DNA of 64,000 nt from Aptenodytes patagonicus (GCF_965638725.1 NC_134949.1:45102151-45166150); one strand, 5' to 3'. Shown: positions 39,301-52,800, counted from the stretch's first letter. Numbers and translations are program-made. The notes: generated by a model from the sequence alone, not told the origin.

Positions 39301-40439
39301 CAGCAATGATACTGGAATGAGCAGCTAAAGATGCTATGAACATCGTTTTACGCTAGGCGTCTCCCTTAGCGTATTTATCCAACTGAGAGCTGTACGGTGC
39401 CACTGCTCAGCTGGACATAGTCAAATACAGGCAAGGACAGCTAGATACATTCATTCAACGGAGCTGTAAACTTGCTATGTACCTAGAAGAAACAAATCTA
39501 ACATGTTTTGGAACAAATTATTGAAATTGTATATTCGGTGCAATACAAAACAGTGGAGACAAATATTGCTACAAAAGACCTAGTCAGCACACACATTTTA
39601 GTCTGAGTTAATTGTTGTTTAAGCCCCCTTCCTGTAAGCAATCAAGTTTATATTTTCCTTTAGGGATACTAAGACCCAATGGTAAATAGTTTTACTTCTT
39701 TCTGTCAATGCTACAGGCAAGATAAGCACAGACATGCACAAAACCGAGGCTTGAAAGGTGGTGCTGGCACCTGAAGCATGAAGTTAGTAGAGAAATTAAT
39801 AGTCCTCTGCACGTTTGGTCTTTAAGAGTTTAAGAAAAGTTCTTGGCTTCTCATTGCTTGATTTTGAAAACTTACTTTGAAATAGAATTTTGAAACAAGT
39901 GAAACATTGGTTCCTGGATGTCTTTGTATAATATACACATTTCCAGACTGGATGACTGAAGGCTCTGTGTGAGGATATTGCCGGGGGTTGGTTCCACATT
40001 TCCATCTCCGAAATCCGAGACGGACATGGCTCTGTGTGCCAGATGGGCTGAATCTTCTTCACCTGTACAACTCACACAGTCAGTGTGTGTGCGGTAACTC
40101 TGACCTACGGCACGTGTGAGAATTTACTGTGCAGTGCCTTCAAGCAGCTCTAGATGTCCATTGATCCCAGACAAGGAGCTGTTGTTTCAGCCGGAGGAGA
40201 TTGTATGGCTGTTCCACAATCAGGGTCATTGCATATAGTGCTTTGTCAGCAGGGAACTAAATGAAGGTGAGAATCATCACCTGCTGAAAAGGAGCTGACT
40301 CAGGAAAGAGGGGGCATTCTTGGTGTACCCTGACAAAATTTTTTTCAAGATTTAGCTACCATTTTTCTACCTCCTCAACTTATTTTTTTCCTCTGTATTC
40401 CTCACAAGCAGTTAAATTATTTTGTGTGTGGGAAGCAAG
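36391..40439. other. Intergenic DNA, no gene seen
   Basis: About 4 kb of AT-rich, non-repetitive-looking DNA. A small CAG/GCA-rich patch (about 38990-39012) is the only local oddity. Confidence 0.5.
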
Positions 40440-41673
40440 ACAGCTGACTATGAGACCAACCTGATCTCCTTCTATGACCAGGTGACCCGCCTAGTGGATG
40501 AGGGAAAGGCTGTGGATGTGGTCTACCTGGACTTCAGTAAGGCCTTTGACACCGTCTCCCACAGCATTCTCCTAGAGAAGCTGGCGGCTCACGGCTTAGA
40601 CAGGTGTACTCTGTGCTGGGTGAAAAACTGGCTGGACGGCCGGGCCCAGACAGTTGTGGTGAATGCAGTGAAATCCAGCTGGCGGCCAGTCATGAGCGGT
40701 GTTCCCCAGGGCTCAGTTTTACGGCCGGTCTTGTTCAATATCTTTATCAATGATCTGGATGAGGGGATTGAGTGCACCCTCAGTAAGTTTGCAGACGACA
40801 CCAAGTTGGGCGGGAGTGTTGATCTGCTCGAGGGTAGGAAGGCTCTGCAGAGGGACCTGGACAGGCTGGATCGATGGGCTGAGGCCAACTGTATGAGGTT
40901 CAACAAGGCCAAGTGCCGGGTCCTGCACTTCGGCCACAACAACCCCATGCAGCGCTACAGGCTTGGGGAAGAGTGGCTGGAAAGCTGCCTGTCGGGAAAG
41001 GACCTGGGGGTGTTGGTCGACAGCCAGCTGAACATGAGCCGGCAGTGTGCCCAGGTGGCCAAGAAGGCCAATGGCACCCTGGCCTGTATCAGAAATAGTG
41101 TGGCCAGCAGGAGTAGGGAAGTGATCGTGCCCCTGTACTCGGCCCTGGTGAGGCCACACCTCGAATACTATGTTCAGTTTTGGGCCCCTCACTACAAGAA
41201 GGACGTTGAGGTGTTAGAGCGTGTCCAGAGAAGGGCAACGAAGCTGGTGAAGGGTCTGGAGAGCAAGTCTTATGAGGGGCGGCTGAGGGAACTGGGGTTG
41301 TTTAGCCTGCAGAAAAGGAGGCTGAGGGGAGACCTCATCGCGCTCTACAACTACCTGAAAGGAGGTGGTAGTGAGGTGGGTGTCGGTCTCTTCTCCCAAG
41401 TAACTAGCGATAGGATGAGAGGAAATGGCCTCAAGTTGCGCCAGGGGAGGTTTCGACTGGACATGAGGAAAAATTTCTTTACTGAAAGAGTGGTGAAACA
41501 TTGGAACAGGCTGCCCAGGGAAGTGGTTGAGTCCCCATCCCTGGAAGTATTTAAAAGACGAGTAGATGAGGCGCTTAGGGACATGGTTTAGCGGACATGG
41601 TGGTGTTGGGTCGACGGTTGGACTCAATGATCTTAGAGGTCTTTTCCAACCTTAATGATTCTATGATTCTATG
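40440..41673 (+). mobile_element. CR1 LINE, 5'-truncated, with a long open ORF2 segment
   Basis: About 1.2 kb that runs into the CR1 3' end, with two ATTCTATG units at 41658-41673. A frame remains open from the truncation point to the natural ORF2 stop TAG at 41589-41591, about 380 codons. Counting from 40422, reverse transcriptase motif A ([10 protein letters not shown]) is at about residues 35-44, motif B (PQGSVL) at 95-100 and motif C (FADD) at 123-126. The C-terminal domain follows. The Gly normally after PQGSVL is Arg here. The endonuclease, ORF1 and 5' end are missing, so the copy cannot move on its own. The unbroken frame indicates relatively recent insertion. Confidence 0.95.
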
Positions 41674-44600
41674 GTGGCCATGAAAAGGCAGCTAATGGAT
41701 ATGAGTGCAAGTGAAGTAGCAGAGCACTCCAAGAAGTAGACCTGGCAAAGCCTCAGTGCCATAGCTGGCTGAGGGGATTGCATGCGGTCAAGAAGTGTCA
41801 CTGCTCAGCTAAGAGAAAACTCGCATGAAAGAGAGGAGGGGAATACTGCAGTGGGAAAGTTGGATTAGCTTTGTGGTGATAGTTGTTGGGCTCTAGTCAA
41901 AGGGAATTTGGGGGTCAAAAAAGTGGGGGGATTAGATGTGAGTAAGCTTGGGATAGGAGAGAGATCAGTGGGAGAAATATCTCTTAAGTTACTCTAATCT
42001 GAGGTGGACCCAGCCTTACCCACCAAATTGTTCATGGCTGCCTTAACATACCCAGGATTCTTCCCACGCTGTTTCTCGTTTTAGCTAGGCATCTTGCCTT
42101 ATTCTTACTAAAACCTGCTACTAGAGAAGTGGCTTGTCCTCCCAACATAGAAAAGTAACTTGTTTAGAGGAAAATAATATTCTATATTCCTGCAGAGATT
42201 TTCATGCATGTGTGAAAAATTGTAACTATTTTCCCCTTTCTGTAGCACTGCACTGGCTACTCTCTGTACTTCAGAAGTTATACTTTGTGTTTGTTACATT
42301 TCTTTCATTTCAACAGAAATGCTAGAGAAGTGACTCCTGGGATACAGTCTTTAATTGGACCAGTTTACAAGCTAATACCAGGCTCCCAGCTAGATTATTA
42401 AAAGTGCAATAGTTGGTCTGGTTTGGGATGTCAAAATGAAAAGGTTGGGCAAGATTTACAGCTTCAGGCTTAACATCGAGTTTTCCTTGAAATAAACAGG
42501 AATTTGTGGGTCTAGAAAACATGCCCACTTTGAGGAAACATACTGAGAATTGCTGGTGGGGAGGGACTGTAATATGACTAATGAAGAAGCTCTCTGTAGC
42601 ACTGCGATGTGTTTGGGTGTCACCTTTTTGCAGACAGAACCCAGCTTCATCCAAGCCTCAGAGAGAGGAAGGAAGGGAAGAGGTATTCATCTACCCTATC
42701 AGCTCTTCATGGTTTTGATAAAAGTAAGTGCAATTGCTGAATCATATGCTTCCCTTTTGGTCAGATGAGTTGATAAGAGTGAAACTAACTATAAGAAAGT
42801 AAATTAAAAGCAGATCGGAGATTACATCCCTATGGGATTTTTTTCCTCTTGGATTTTGTCTGCTCCTCATAGACATCTTCTGCTTCTGTAATCTTTTTAC
42901 TTAATCCTAGATAGCTGCAGGCTTCTAGATTTCAGAACTGATCGAGTTTTGCTATGGCTCTTGGTATCACAAATTCCTACATTAGAAGTTTGATGGCTTT
43001 CATTTTTGTGCATCTCTGTAACCAAAAATCAAAAGCAACTGTTCATCTTTTTGGCTGCAGGTACTGTAAAATGCACACACGCTAGCCCAGTGTTACGGGT
43101 GGCAGTATAGACTTCTGCTATTGGCATTCACAGACTGAAGCTTGTTGTAGTCTGGTCCTGTATATACCACAACCAAAGCATTTTGCTAACGATACCTGCA
43201 CTGAGCTCTTAAATTTCTTAGACTGTTTCAGAACAGACATCTGTAGCAACAGGAACCACCTTACAACACAAATCCCGTGTAAGGCCTGTTAGTCATCTGA
43301 GCTATGCGCATAGAGCTTTTAGACTAGGGAATTCAAACACTGGTGGCTGGATATTTATTTATTAGGAAGCTGTCTATGAGTGAAGCAGCAAAACCTCCCA
43401 AAAGACGTTACTTACTTCAAGCTAGTAATTTAGGCTGTTTAGTCAGTGGCTCTGCTTACAAACCCTTTTACGGGATGCCTTATCCTGTTTTAAGATAGAC
43501 GTCAGAGATAGGTGGAATGAATCGCATTCGAGGGATGCCTCTAACTCTCTGTTGACCATGGAAACAGCGTAAGCTCCGCAGCTTGCTTTTAGACAGCTGA
43601 AGGTAGAGGGAATGAATCCATCACACATACATCTAAATCTTTTTGCTGGTTTGGAGCACAAGACTGCATTTGCTTTGTGGACAAGCAGGGTGAGCTTGGG
43701 TCTGCTTGCAAGACTGTTCGAACACATCCCTAATTCGTCCTGACCCTCTCATGGACAACCATAACGGGCCGTATTTCTCATCAGACATGTATCGCAGCAG
43801 GCAGCACATTCTTGCAAATTGTCCCAGAATACTCTCTGGGTTTGAAACTTGTTTTGTTTTATTGAATGCTGGATACGGAAATGGTCTCACTAATGCTTAT
43901 GCAGGGACAGTACTACTTCTAGCTGATAATCCTCTACTTATATATGGAAGGATCCCCCTAGCTCTTCTAGACACAGTCCTGCGTTAGGAGATTGTTTGGT
44001 CAGTTTTATTATCCCATTTTCAGAAAGATTCAGAAAGAATTGCTACTTTCTGAAACAGTCTCTCATCCTGTGGTAAAATACATCTTCTATGAGCATAGTA
44101 ACTATTTTAAAATCTGAAAGTATGCTTAAAATCCTGTATTATTTCAAACACAGGCCAAACCCACCCTTCTTCTTGTTTAGCATTTTTTTTGTTCTAGGAA
44201 CCTTGTTTGCTCATGAGCTCTTAATTGCATTTAGAACTCTAAAATCCCTAAAGCTAGTATATGAATAAACAGTTTCTTCTCCTGGAAATGTGGCATATAA
44301 TTTTGTGCCTTCTGCAAGAGTTCCCAAAGGTTCCTAAGTCAGATTGGAAGCTTGGCTGTGATAAATACATATAAAAGGTACGATGTATAGGACTAAGACG
44401 TCTGCAGCATTATTCACCAGGGAACTGCAGGTAGATTTTTATGTAATTTCTTCCACTCATGGGCATTCACTGACCTTTTATCTATGATTTGTCACTGTAG
44501 AAGGAAAAGAGGAAAATGCAGCCTGGTGAGCTTTTCGCTTTATCAAGGAGTATGAAATCCTTCAATCCCCTATAAAGTGCCAGTCGGATCAGATGTCACA

Positions 44601-47600
44601 AACAGAAAAACTATGGCTAGCACCGCAGATCCTTCAACTTCAGTAAGTAAATGCCACCAACCCTGAATCTCTGTTATTATTAGATCTTACATCTGGATCT
44701 TTGGCATAAGTGAGCATGATGCAAGAGCTTGTAAAAATCACATGGCACCCCTTTGTTTTTTGTAATTAAGCAGCAGAAAAGACTTGTTGGATCTCCTACC
44801 TCAGTTTGCTGCCAGTGCAGAAAAACACGAGGGAGCCCCAAGGGTAAATGTGAGCAATAAAACTCACTAAGTTGTCTGAAGGAGTATCAATTCAGTGTAG
44901 TGAAACAGCGAATGCCAGGAGACCAATCAGTTAAAATACGATGCACAAGTACCTGCAGACCTGCATGTGGAACGTGTTCTTCTCCCTGTACTTCTTTTAG
45001 GTCCTAATTCAGCAATGCATGTGTGGAAGTGCCTTACTGCATCAGGACCAAAGACATTTAAATCACAAATGAAAAGACCGTCTACAACTAAATCCAGATG
45101 CTAGGTTTAGGGACACAGATTCTTCTGTGATTAAGTGGCTATACGTTTTATTGGTCAGTAAGGGGCATGGAAAGAGACCCTTAAAAAGTTATTTCTTCCT
45201 GCTTCCATTTCAAATTCATTGACAGTTGTATTTTACTTATGTTTTTCTTTCATCTTATTGTTAAATGGTGGCAAAGACTAGAATGTTAATTTTAGTGTGT
45301 ATAAATAATTTATTGAATAATAATATATGAAAATGAATTTGATATGCTTCTCTATATGAATGACATTCTATTATTGGAAGTTATTAATCAGCACATTCCA
45401 CTCCATCAAACCTAAATTTTTTGAGGAAGAGGAGGGGAGAAGGTGGAGAGGCGGTTTGGAAAAATGCAGTACAGTGGGCTGACTAAATCTGAATACTTGG
45501 TCTCTGAAAATGCAGATATCAGTGTAATTCAAATCATACTGATGAGATACAGAACAGTTATATGCAGTCATAATAACAATTTATATACCATCAATATTAA
45601 TAGCAGTGTCTGTTTGAGGATACAGTTTTAAAATAGGTACGTACAATTTTATTAAGTATAAAAAGACACCGTGCAGAGCACAATACAATATATTTCATCT
45701 TTAATTCTGGTAGTTCTCAAACTCCACTGTCTTAATTGATATTGTCACCAACGACCACTGGATAGAATTACTTCTCTGTATAAAATGAGGCTTCTCTGGA
45801 TGAATTCATGCTGTTTGGTTTTAAAAATACAGTAATTTCCTTTCAATGGCTACTTACACTAACCAAACACTGTCAAGACTGTTGGCTAGCCTGCATTTGG
45901 TTTCTAACATATGCTATGATACTGCCGATTTCCCCTGTTTTGCTTTGCCTCTCTCTGTTTGAGAATAGATCCTTCAAAATATTAATTGTTTCTGACTTTG
46001 CTCCAAGTTCACAACCAGAACACTGGTTCAGACCATTTCTACATTCCTCACGTTACTAAACTTTCACTGACATCAGCTGGAGTTTTCAACATGCAAGGAC
46101 TGTAGGGTTGTCCCCTAAGCTCCTTTTCTCCCCCAGTCTTTTCTAACAAAGCATGGAAGGCATGCTGAAAATGATTATTTTTTAGAATTTGGGGTTCCAT
46201 TTTCTTATTTTCTTGAAAGTAGATTACATTTATAGCCTTCCAGCTTTGACTATTTTCTTTGGAAAAGCAGACTTGTAAACTTAAGAACTTAGTTATATAT
46301 TTTGTTTGCACATTCCAATTTGGTTTGATTAAAAAAAAAAAGTCAGAACTCTAACTTCAAATTGATTTAAATGATAATGTGCAAGTCTTAAAAGAAACAA
46401 CTTATACTTCCTCCTCTCTAAAATATATTAACATTAGACTGGAAAATAAATTAAAGAACACAGAAAAGCCGAGATTATGCTGTCACAGTAATATCTGCCA
46501 AACAAAGCTTGGTCTTTTGCTAACGTTAGCTTACTACATTTGCAATACATGCTAAGCAAAGACCCTACTTCTCTAACAGGTACATTCAGACAATATATAT
46601 TTTATGGAATAAATATATAATAGATCCAGTTATAGATTTCTGAATAGTAATAATAGTAATATAATAGATACAAGCAATACCTACGTTTAAAAATACAGTT
46701 CTAGGATTCCCTAACTTTACTACTAATAAAATTAAAATTGACCTAAAACTTTCTCACTCTGTTGATGCATAATAAAATATATGGAAACACGAAGAGTAAA
46801 AAGCCAATTGCTCCTACAAATGGAATACTTTATAAATATAGTAAATTGCTATTTCCAGAGGGAAAATTGAAAATTATAAACAGGACGTTAGGTTAAAACA
46901 GCTCTACAATATATAGTACAAAGTGGCTATGAAGCGTGATGTATGAGTTTGATGTCTGTGGCAAAATTTTGAACTGATGTAGTTGTTCATTTCTGGAGAT
47001 AACTGTAGAGAAAGATTCTGTCCCCAAAAGAAGCCAATCTTGATCTCCTTAAAACAAAACTTTCAGTGACTAGAGAAAGCCAACGGGCCAATTTGTCAGA
47101 GTAAGGAGTGCAAGATTAGATCAAACAGAATTATTTGGAAGCCCTGGACTTCTGTGTTTCATAGGGTTTACCTATCATGCTGTTCTCATTAAGAATAGAG
47201 TCACAGAAGTACTATATGTCTGTGACTGCTGTGTGCTGAAAAGCCTTATCATGAAGGTACCCTCCCTATGGCTGTCTTAACTACATTATTCTTGTACTGC
47301 ACATTCTCCAGATGAATTCTGTTTTGTGTTCCTGTAGTTGTTTCCTTTTGCTGGAATACTGAAGTACAGCTCTGGTTGCTTGATTACTGAACTCTTGATC
47401 GAGGCTTTTTTTTTCTTGAGAATAACCTAGAATTAAAGAAACACATTTCTCAGAGCAAGCACAAGGAATTGAGGAATTACGTTGCTGGCTGTCTTTGCCT
47501 GCCTTTCTTCTCTTTTAGTTTAAAGAAAAATTTCAAATCAGTAAAAATACCTTACTTGCTAATGAAAAGATTTAGGTAACTGAAAAAATGAAAAACTTAA

Positions 47601-47855
47601 TGTAAGATGTTCATCTCCTGCAATGGACCTATTTTACATGGAAACCCAAAACTTACTTCATGAAATACTACTGTTTATACCTCCTGCCTGAGTTGGGGCC
47701 CTGAGGCGGGATTCAGATCCCACTCGGAGCCTTTGTCTGCATCAAAGCTGGAATTCTGGTGGTCACAGGACAGGGGGTCTACAAGGTGGTTTTTTTTCCC
47801 CCTAAATATCAACAGAGGTCACTGTCAACATCAATAACGATGAAACCATCACTGG
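41674..47855. other. Intergenic DNA, no gene seen
   Basis: About 6.2 kb, strongly AT-rich between 45200 and 46900. There are no open frames with domains and no recognised repeats. If LIN7A has a spliced 3'UTR, its last exon could lie in this interval. Confidence 0.45.
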
Positions 47856-48003
47856 GAGCTTGTCATGGTTTAACCTCAGTCGGCAACTGAGCACCACACA
47901 GCCGCTCGCTCACTCTCCCCCGGTGGCATGGGGGATAGAATCGGAAGAGTAAAAGTGAGAAAACTCGTGAGTTGAGACAAAAACAGTTTAATAATTGAAA
48001 TAG

Positions 48004-48048
<45 letters not shown>

Positions 48049-48426
48049 TACAAAGCCAAGTGATGCACAATGCAATTGCTCACCACCCGCCGACCAATGC
48101 CCAGCCAGTCCCTGAGCAGTGGCCCCCCGGCCAGCTTTCCCCAGTTTATGTACTGAGCATGATGTCACATGGTATGGAATGTCCCTTTGGCCAGTTTGGG
48201 TCAGCTGTCCTGGCTGTGCCCCCTCCCAGCTTCTTGTGCACCTCCAGCCTTCTCAGTCCGTAGAGCATGGGATGCTGAGAAGTCCTTGACTAGTGTAAGC
48301 ACTACTTAGCAACAACTAAAACATCAGTGTTATCAACATTGTTCTCATCCTAAATCCAAACCACAGCACTGTACCAGCTACTAGGAAGAAAATTAACTCT
48401 ATGCCAACTGAAACCAGGATAGAGCT
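47856..48426 (-). mobile_element. Solo LTR of an ERVL-like (class III) endogenous retrovirus with 5-bp target duplication
   Basis: The LTR spans 47861-48421 (561 bp), flanked by the direct repeat GAGCT at 47856-47860 and 48422-48426. Five-base duplications are typical of ERVL/class III elements. Read on the minus strand it starts TATCCTGGTTTC (probably TG mutated to TA) and ends ACCATGACA. It has a degraded TATA-like ACATAAAC at about 48145-48152. No internal viral genes are present, so the provirus was reduced by LTR-LTR recombination. I recognise this LTR type as widespread in bird genomes, from memory and not from a search. Confidence 0.85.
48004..48048 (+). repeat. ATA/AAT trinucleotide microsatellite inside the LTR
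   Basis: About 15 uninterrupted ATA units. The repeat lies within the solo LTR, so it expanded after or with the LTR insertion. Open frames of poly-Tyr/poly-Leu called here are artefacts. Confidence 0.97.
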
Positions 48427-49199
48427 TCAACTTCTGACCATTTGGGGACTTTCTGAGTCACCTGTAGACTCTTACTGGCACAAACATCCTGTTTTGGGAA
48501 CACCTGGTATGAGATGTGGAGGATTGGGATGTAAGTCATTGGGACATGCTTCCTACTTGATTTCATTTGGGCAAATGGAGCATATCTATAAATGTATTCA
48601 TGTCACAAACTCTCACTGATTTCAGAAAAACTGCATATATGGAGAATCTCTGTACCTCACATGCCATGTGTTTTGACTACACTGGGAAACTTGCAAGCCT
48701 CTTGGAAGCTATTGTAATATTGAATGTCAGTCAAGAGTGAATGAAATACTTCCTATCAAACTGGAGATGAGAAGTAAGCACTTGTAGGTTCCCTGCAGAG
48801 GAATCACAGAGTGAAGTTTGGGTTCCCTGTAGTAGGGAAGGGACTAGGAAGGCTTTTCTTCACGTACCAGCAGCAAATCTCGATGTTCTGTTGCAGAGTG
48901 GTAACAGAGTATTTGAAAATACATTAAACGGTGTCTAAATCTGGTAGCATAGTCTTACTTGTCACAAATGCTCTGGTTTTTAATTAAAAAATGTTCCCAG
49001 GAACTACAGACTTCTTATGCGGTCTTGCTTGTAGGTAAGTAAGCCAGAGCTGCATAGGGGCTATTGATCTCGAGGTGACTAGTTGGAAATTGGCTCCAGA
49101 ATTTGTTAGGGCCTTTCACCTATTTTCAAAATGCATTTTTACTGGGACAGACCATGTGGAAATGTACCAACAAATGAGCTCTGATCATCCTCCCTGCAG
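48427..49199. other. Downstream flank of LIN7A, nothing recognised
   Basis: AT-rich DNA between the solo LTR and the GC-rich block. It could include LIN7A 3'UTR on the minus strand. No poly(A) site could be assigned. Confidence 0.4.
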
Positions 49200-49640
49200 T
49201 ATGTGCTTGCCAGGGCTCCGAGGGCACTGCCAGCCCTGACCCCTCCCTGGGCTCCCCCCACCCTGGCCCTGGCCCAGGACCCCATGTCAGCCCCCTGTGG
49301 CTCCCCTCACCTGCCCATGGCCCAGGACCCCATGTCAGCCCCCCGGGGCCGTCAGGCCCTGCCCCAGTGATGCTGCAGCAGGGTTGGTCTCCAGCTCCCC
49401 ACAGCCTTGCCCTGCCCGGCCACAGGCCCCAGTGAGCCGGGCCCACCCGCGGGCCTGGCTTGGCCTTGGCTGTTGCCATCCCCAGGGAGGTGCCTGGTGC
49501 CCGGGGCTGGGGCTGCCCCGGTGCCCCATGGCTGCTCTGCTCCTGGCTGGGGGTGGGACGGGCCCCTGTGCCAGGCCCTGCCCTGACAGACCCCTGGACC
49601 CCAGGAGCTGCTGGCCCAGGTGAGGTGCTGTCAGTGGGCT
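49200..49640. repeat. GC-rich block with duplicated 25-bp unit next to the LIN7A stop
   Basis: About 440 bp, C-rich on the given strand and therefore G-rich on the LIN7A strand. A 25-bp unit containing GGCCCAGGACCCCATGTCAG occurs at 49271-49295 and again at 49319-49343, 48 bp apart. The block is isolated in AT-rich surroundings and lies just 3' of the LIN7A coding end. Confidence 0.85.
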
Positions 49641-49667
49641 TTAGGGAAGACCAATGAATCCTCTCAC

Positions 49668-49880
49668 CTACGACATATGGTTTTGCTGTGTAGTTTGCTG
49701 CTGTTGCTGCTGCTGAATGAGCAATTGCTGCTGTTGCCGGCGCCGGGCTGTTCTCAGCTTTTCGAAGCGAGCCTCCATCTCCTCCAGCACCTTGGGAGTG
49801 TAGCGTACCACCAGCTTGACGCTGTCCTTAGCCGCCTTCAGCAGCTCCACTGCCTTCTCGTGGTGTTCTCCTTCCACGCT
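49668..49880 (-). CDS. LIN7A: LIN7A last coding exon (end of PDZ domain and glutamine-rich tail)
   Basis: 71 codons including TAG, phase 0, with acceptor TCCCAG at 49881-49886 (complement). It encodes [20 protein letters not shown], which is the last helix and strand of the PDZ domain. A charged coiled segment ([18 protein letters not shown]) and a glutamine tract interrupted by LLI and TT follow, ending QQNHMS. That tail identifies LIN7A over the paralogues LIN7B and LIN7C. The stop codon is followed directly by GTGAGA, a good splice donor, so the 3'UTR may continue in another exon. Confidence 0.96.
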   Translation of the reverse strand, partial: SVEGEHHEKAVELLKAAKDSVKLVVRYTPKVLEEMEARFEKLRTARRRQQQQLLIQQQQQQQTTQQNHMS

Positions 49881-52800
49881 CTGGGAGCAGAGAGAACAGA
49901 TTTAATAGCGATCTAGAGCTCTGTGCTCTTTTTCATACGGAAAGGCTGTCAGGGTTTTAGGAAGTTTCCACACCTTACATTTTTCAAGGGACCATTAAGG
50001 GTAAGTGTTGAGTTAAGTAAGATTTATGCACTGCTGGGAATGCATTCATTTTCATATTTTAAATAACCCAAATCTGTTTTAGGTTGCATTACAAACCTAA
50101 TTGAAAAGGAGAGGAAATACTCAACAAGCTTTACGCAAACAAAAATAATGTTAAAAAACCCCAAACCCCGCAGTAAAAACCCAAACAGTCTGTTTGCAAG
50201 GTACAAAAATAAATATTTAAATGTTGGTAAGAAATGAGGAAATTGCACGTTTGAAATCGCAATTCCTTTCTTACACCCTGGCCCTCTTTGGATCCCGCAG
50301 GGAACGACATGTGGTGATTAAGCAGTTGCTGAGCTGCAGGCGAAGGAGCATGCCCGCTGCTCTCAGGGACAAGCCGCGTCTTAGTTAATGGCATTGCTCA
50401 CACGTTTAACATTTATGTGATACGGGTTCTCTATTGGAAATAAACTAGTCTTTATCCAGTTAGTTGTAAGCAATCAAACGCTAACATCTGAACCATTGCA
50501 AGTTCTTGCTGAAGGAATATATATTTTCCTTCCCTTTCTGGAAAATGGTTTACAGTAAGATGATATCTGCTGTGAAATCAAAAGTATTCCCAAAGGGGCT
50601 CAAGCTCTGATTTCTATGCTAACATTGTTTGAAACAGTAAATTTCCAAAAGGGGGAGGTGACTCTGCTGTGAAAAGAGTATTTAATTTCTACCATTAAGT
50701 GGACTGACCGGAGTGCTTTTCAGGCATGTGGATTGTTCCACACCTTAAGAGAAAGGGAGAAATTTTCTAATGGTGTATGATTGCCCATGTATGTCGTAGG
50801 ATACATTCCAACAAACAAAAGTATCTCTGCACGGAAAAAAAAAGACCGCACAGAGATCTTCACATGGATTTTAGACCATTTAAAAAATAAGTAGTTTTCT
50901 TCCCACATAAAATAAATCAAAGTTTTACTACATGCTGTGTTTTAAAATTCTTACGTATACCATGCTATTTAAAATGAAACTATACCCATAGGCCTCCAAA
51001 GAGAAGCAGCAGCATTCAAAATATTTGAAGTTCAATTCATGCTAAAAGAATAACTAAGCATCGTTATAGCAACTGTCAGAAGCAAATTCTTTCTGTTTTC
51101 ACCTCCCCTATTTGACTGAGTGGCATTGTGCAAGAACAGTGAATAAGAATTACTTCTGCTGTGGCACACTGTGAGCTAGAAATAATGATTTAAAAGTTTC
51201 AAAAAGCAGACACAATACACTTCTACATAAGTAATAGAAACAACACAATTCAAGCTTATCGCCTTGCTATTTATCTTTCTTCTCCTGTTAAATATTCTTC
51301 AACATATTAATACAAATAATTATTCGTGTCTGGGTCAACTGACTGGACCCAATAGTTTCTACAGAAATGATAAGATGCTTCAAAAATATTAATGCAACTT
51401 AGAGAAATAATGACTGTCATTTCAGGTGCTGAAATGATTACCAGAAACAGAGACAACCTTGAAGTAAAGAGACATTTGATTGTTGAAATAAATGACTTCA
51501 TGTTTTTGAACTGTATGTTCACGAAATCCTTCCAGTAGGTCTCCTATTCAAAGATCTTCAAGAAAATTCATGATCTGTGGTGACCGGATTTATAGAAATT
51601 GTGATTGGGATAAATCTGCTGAACAAGCACGGCTACCCAAAAGTAGTTTGGAGAAAAGAGTTTCCTTACAAATATTTGAAAAAGAGGAAATTGTTGTTGC
51701 ATAAGAAACAGTGAATGTATCTAATGCTCCAAAGAGAGCTAAAATAAAAAGCTATAGATGCACAGTGTGTTTTGTGAAATTGCTTTAATGAACAAGTCAC
51801 AGATACAAATTAAAACCTCTTCCCCATGTCCCCTACCCCATAACTGCTCAATGTTAGAAGAGGGGATCATAACTAACACATACTGTAACTAGCTATCTTT
51901 TATAACTCATTGCTTTGTGACTGGCTTTGATACTGGCTTTTGTAAACACAGTGCTCACCTTAAGAGGAACTGTATAAAATTTGGCATTTTGGGATGGGCA
52001 TTTGGGCATATTTCATTTTTTGCTTGTGAATCATGGTCAGTATGACGTTGCATGGACATTCAGAGGAAACGACAGTGTACACAGTGTTGTTGTGATCAGT
52101 TTTGCTGTGGAACAGTATGAACTTAGAACAGGCTATGAACAAAAATTGTAAGCTCCCAAGCTACATGAAGTAGCTAAAATATTCATTTGCTTTCAATGAG
52201 TTGGATAGTTCTAACTGACCTCGATAAGCAATTGTGATTCTATCTGTTCTGTAGGGGAATAACAAGATGGTGTACTTTAATACTTCATACAACTTAGTAA
52301 ATTGTATTTAATTCATGATTGCCTGTTTTCTTTCCCGTTTGCCTCTGGCCTTGTTCTTCCAGTTTAAAGCCAGTATTTTCTAATTAGAAAGGAAGGGTTT
52401 GACTTTGTTGCTATCCAGGTCAATGGAAAACTCCCATTGACTTGAATAGTAATGAAACAGAATTAAGCCTAAAGCTCTGAACCGTAACCGAAGAGGGGAA
52501 AATAACAAAGGCAAAGTAAAAGATAGTGCTGCTAAAGACGAATCCTACTCTTCAAATGTACCTAACTCAGGTCTTAACAACTACAGTTTTCAGTTGCCAT
52601 TAATATGATTGCTATACTTGCTCTTAACGTCTTCATTGCTGCTTGCACTCGTATTTCCAAGGCATTACAAATGCTTCACCTGCATAGTGGTAGCTGCACA
52701 ACTTAAATAGCAGAGCCCCTTGGAGTAGGGAAAAGAGCTTATACCAGAAAAGGAAGTATATCTTTATTTAATACGTAATTTTTGATTACATTTTTGATTT

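Noticed and set aside
47863-48168. Poly-Tyr/poly-Leu frames
   Set aside because: Translations of the AAT microsatellite inside the solo LTR.
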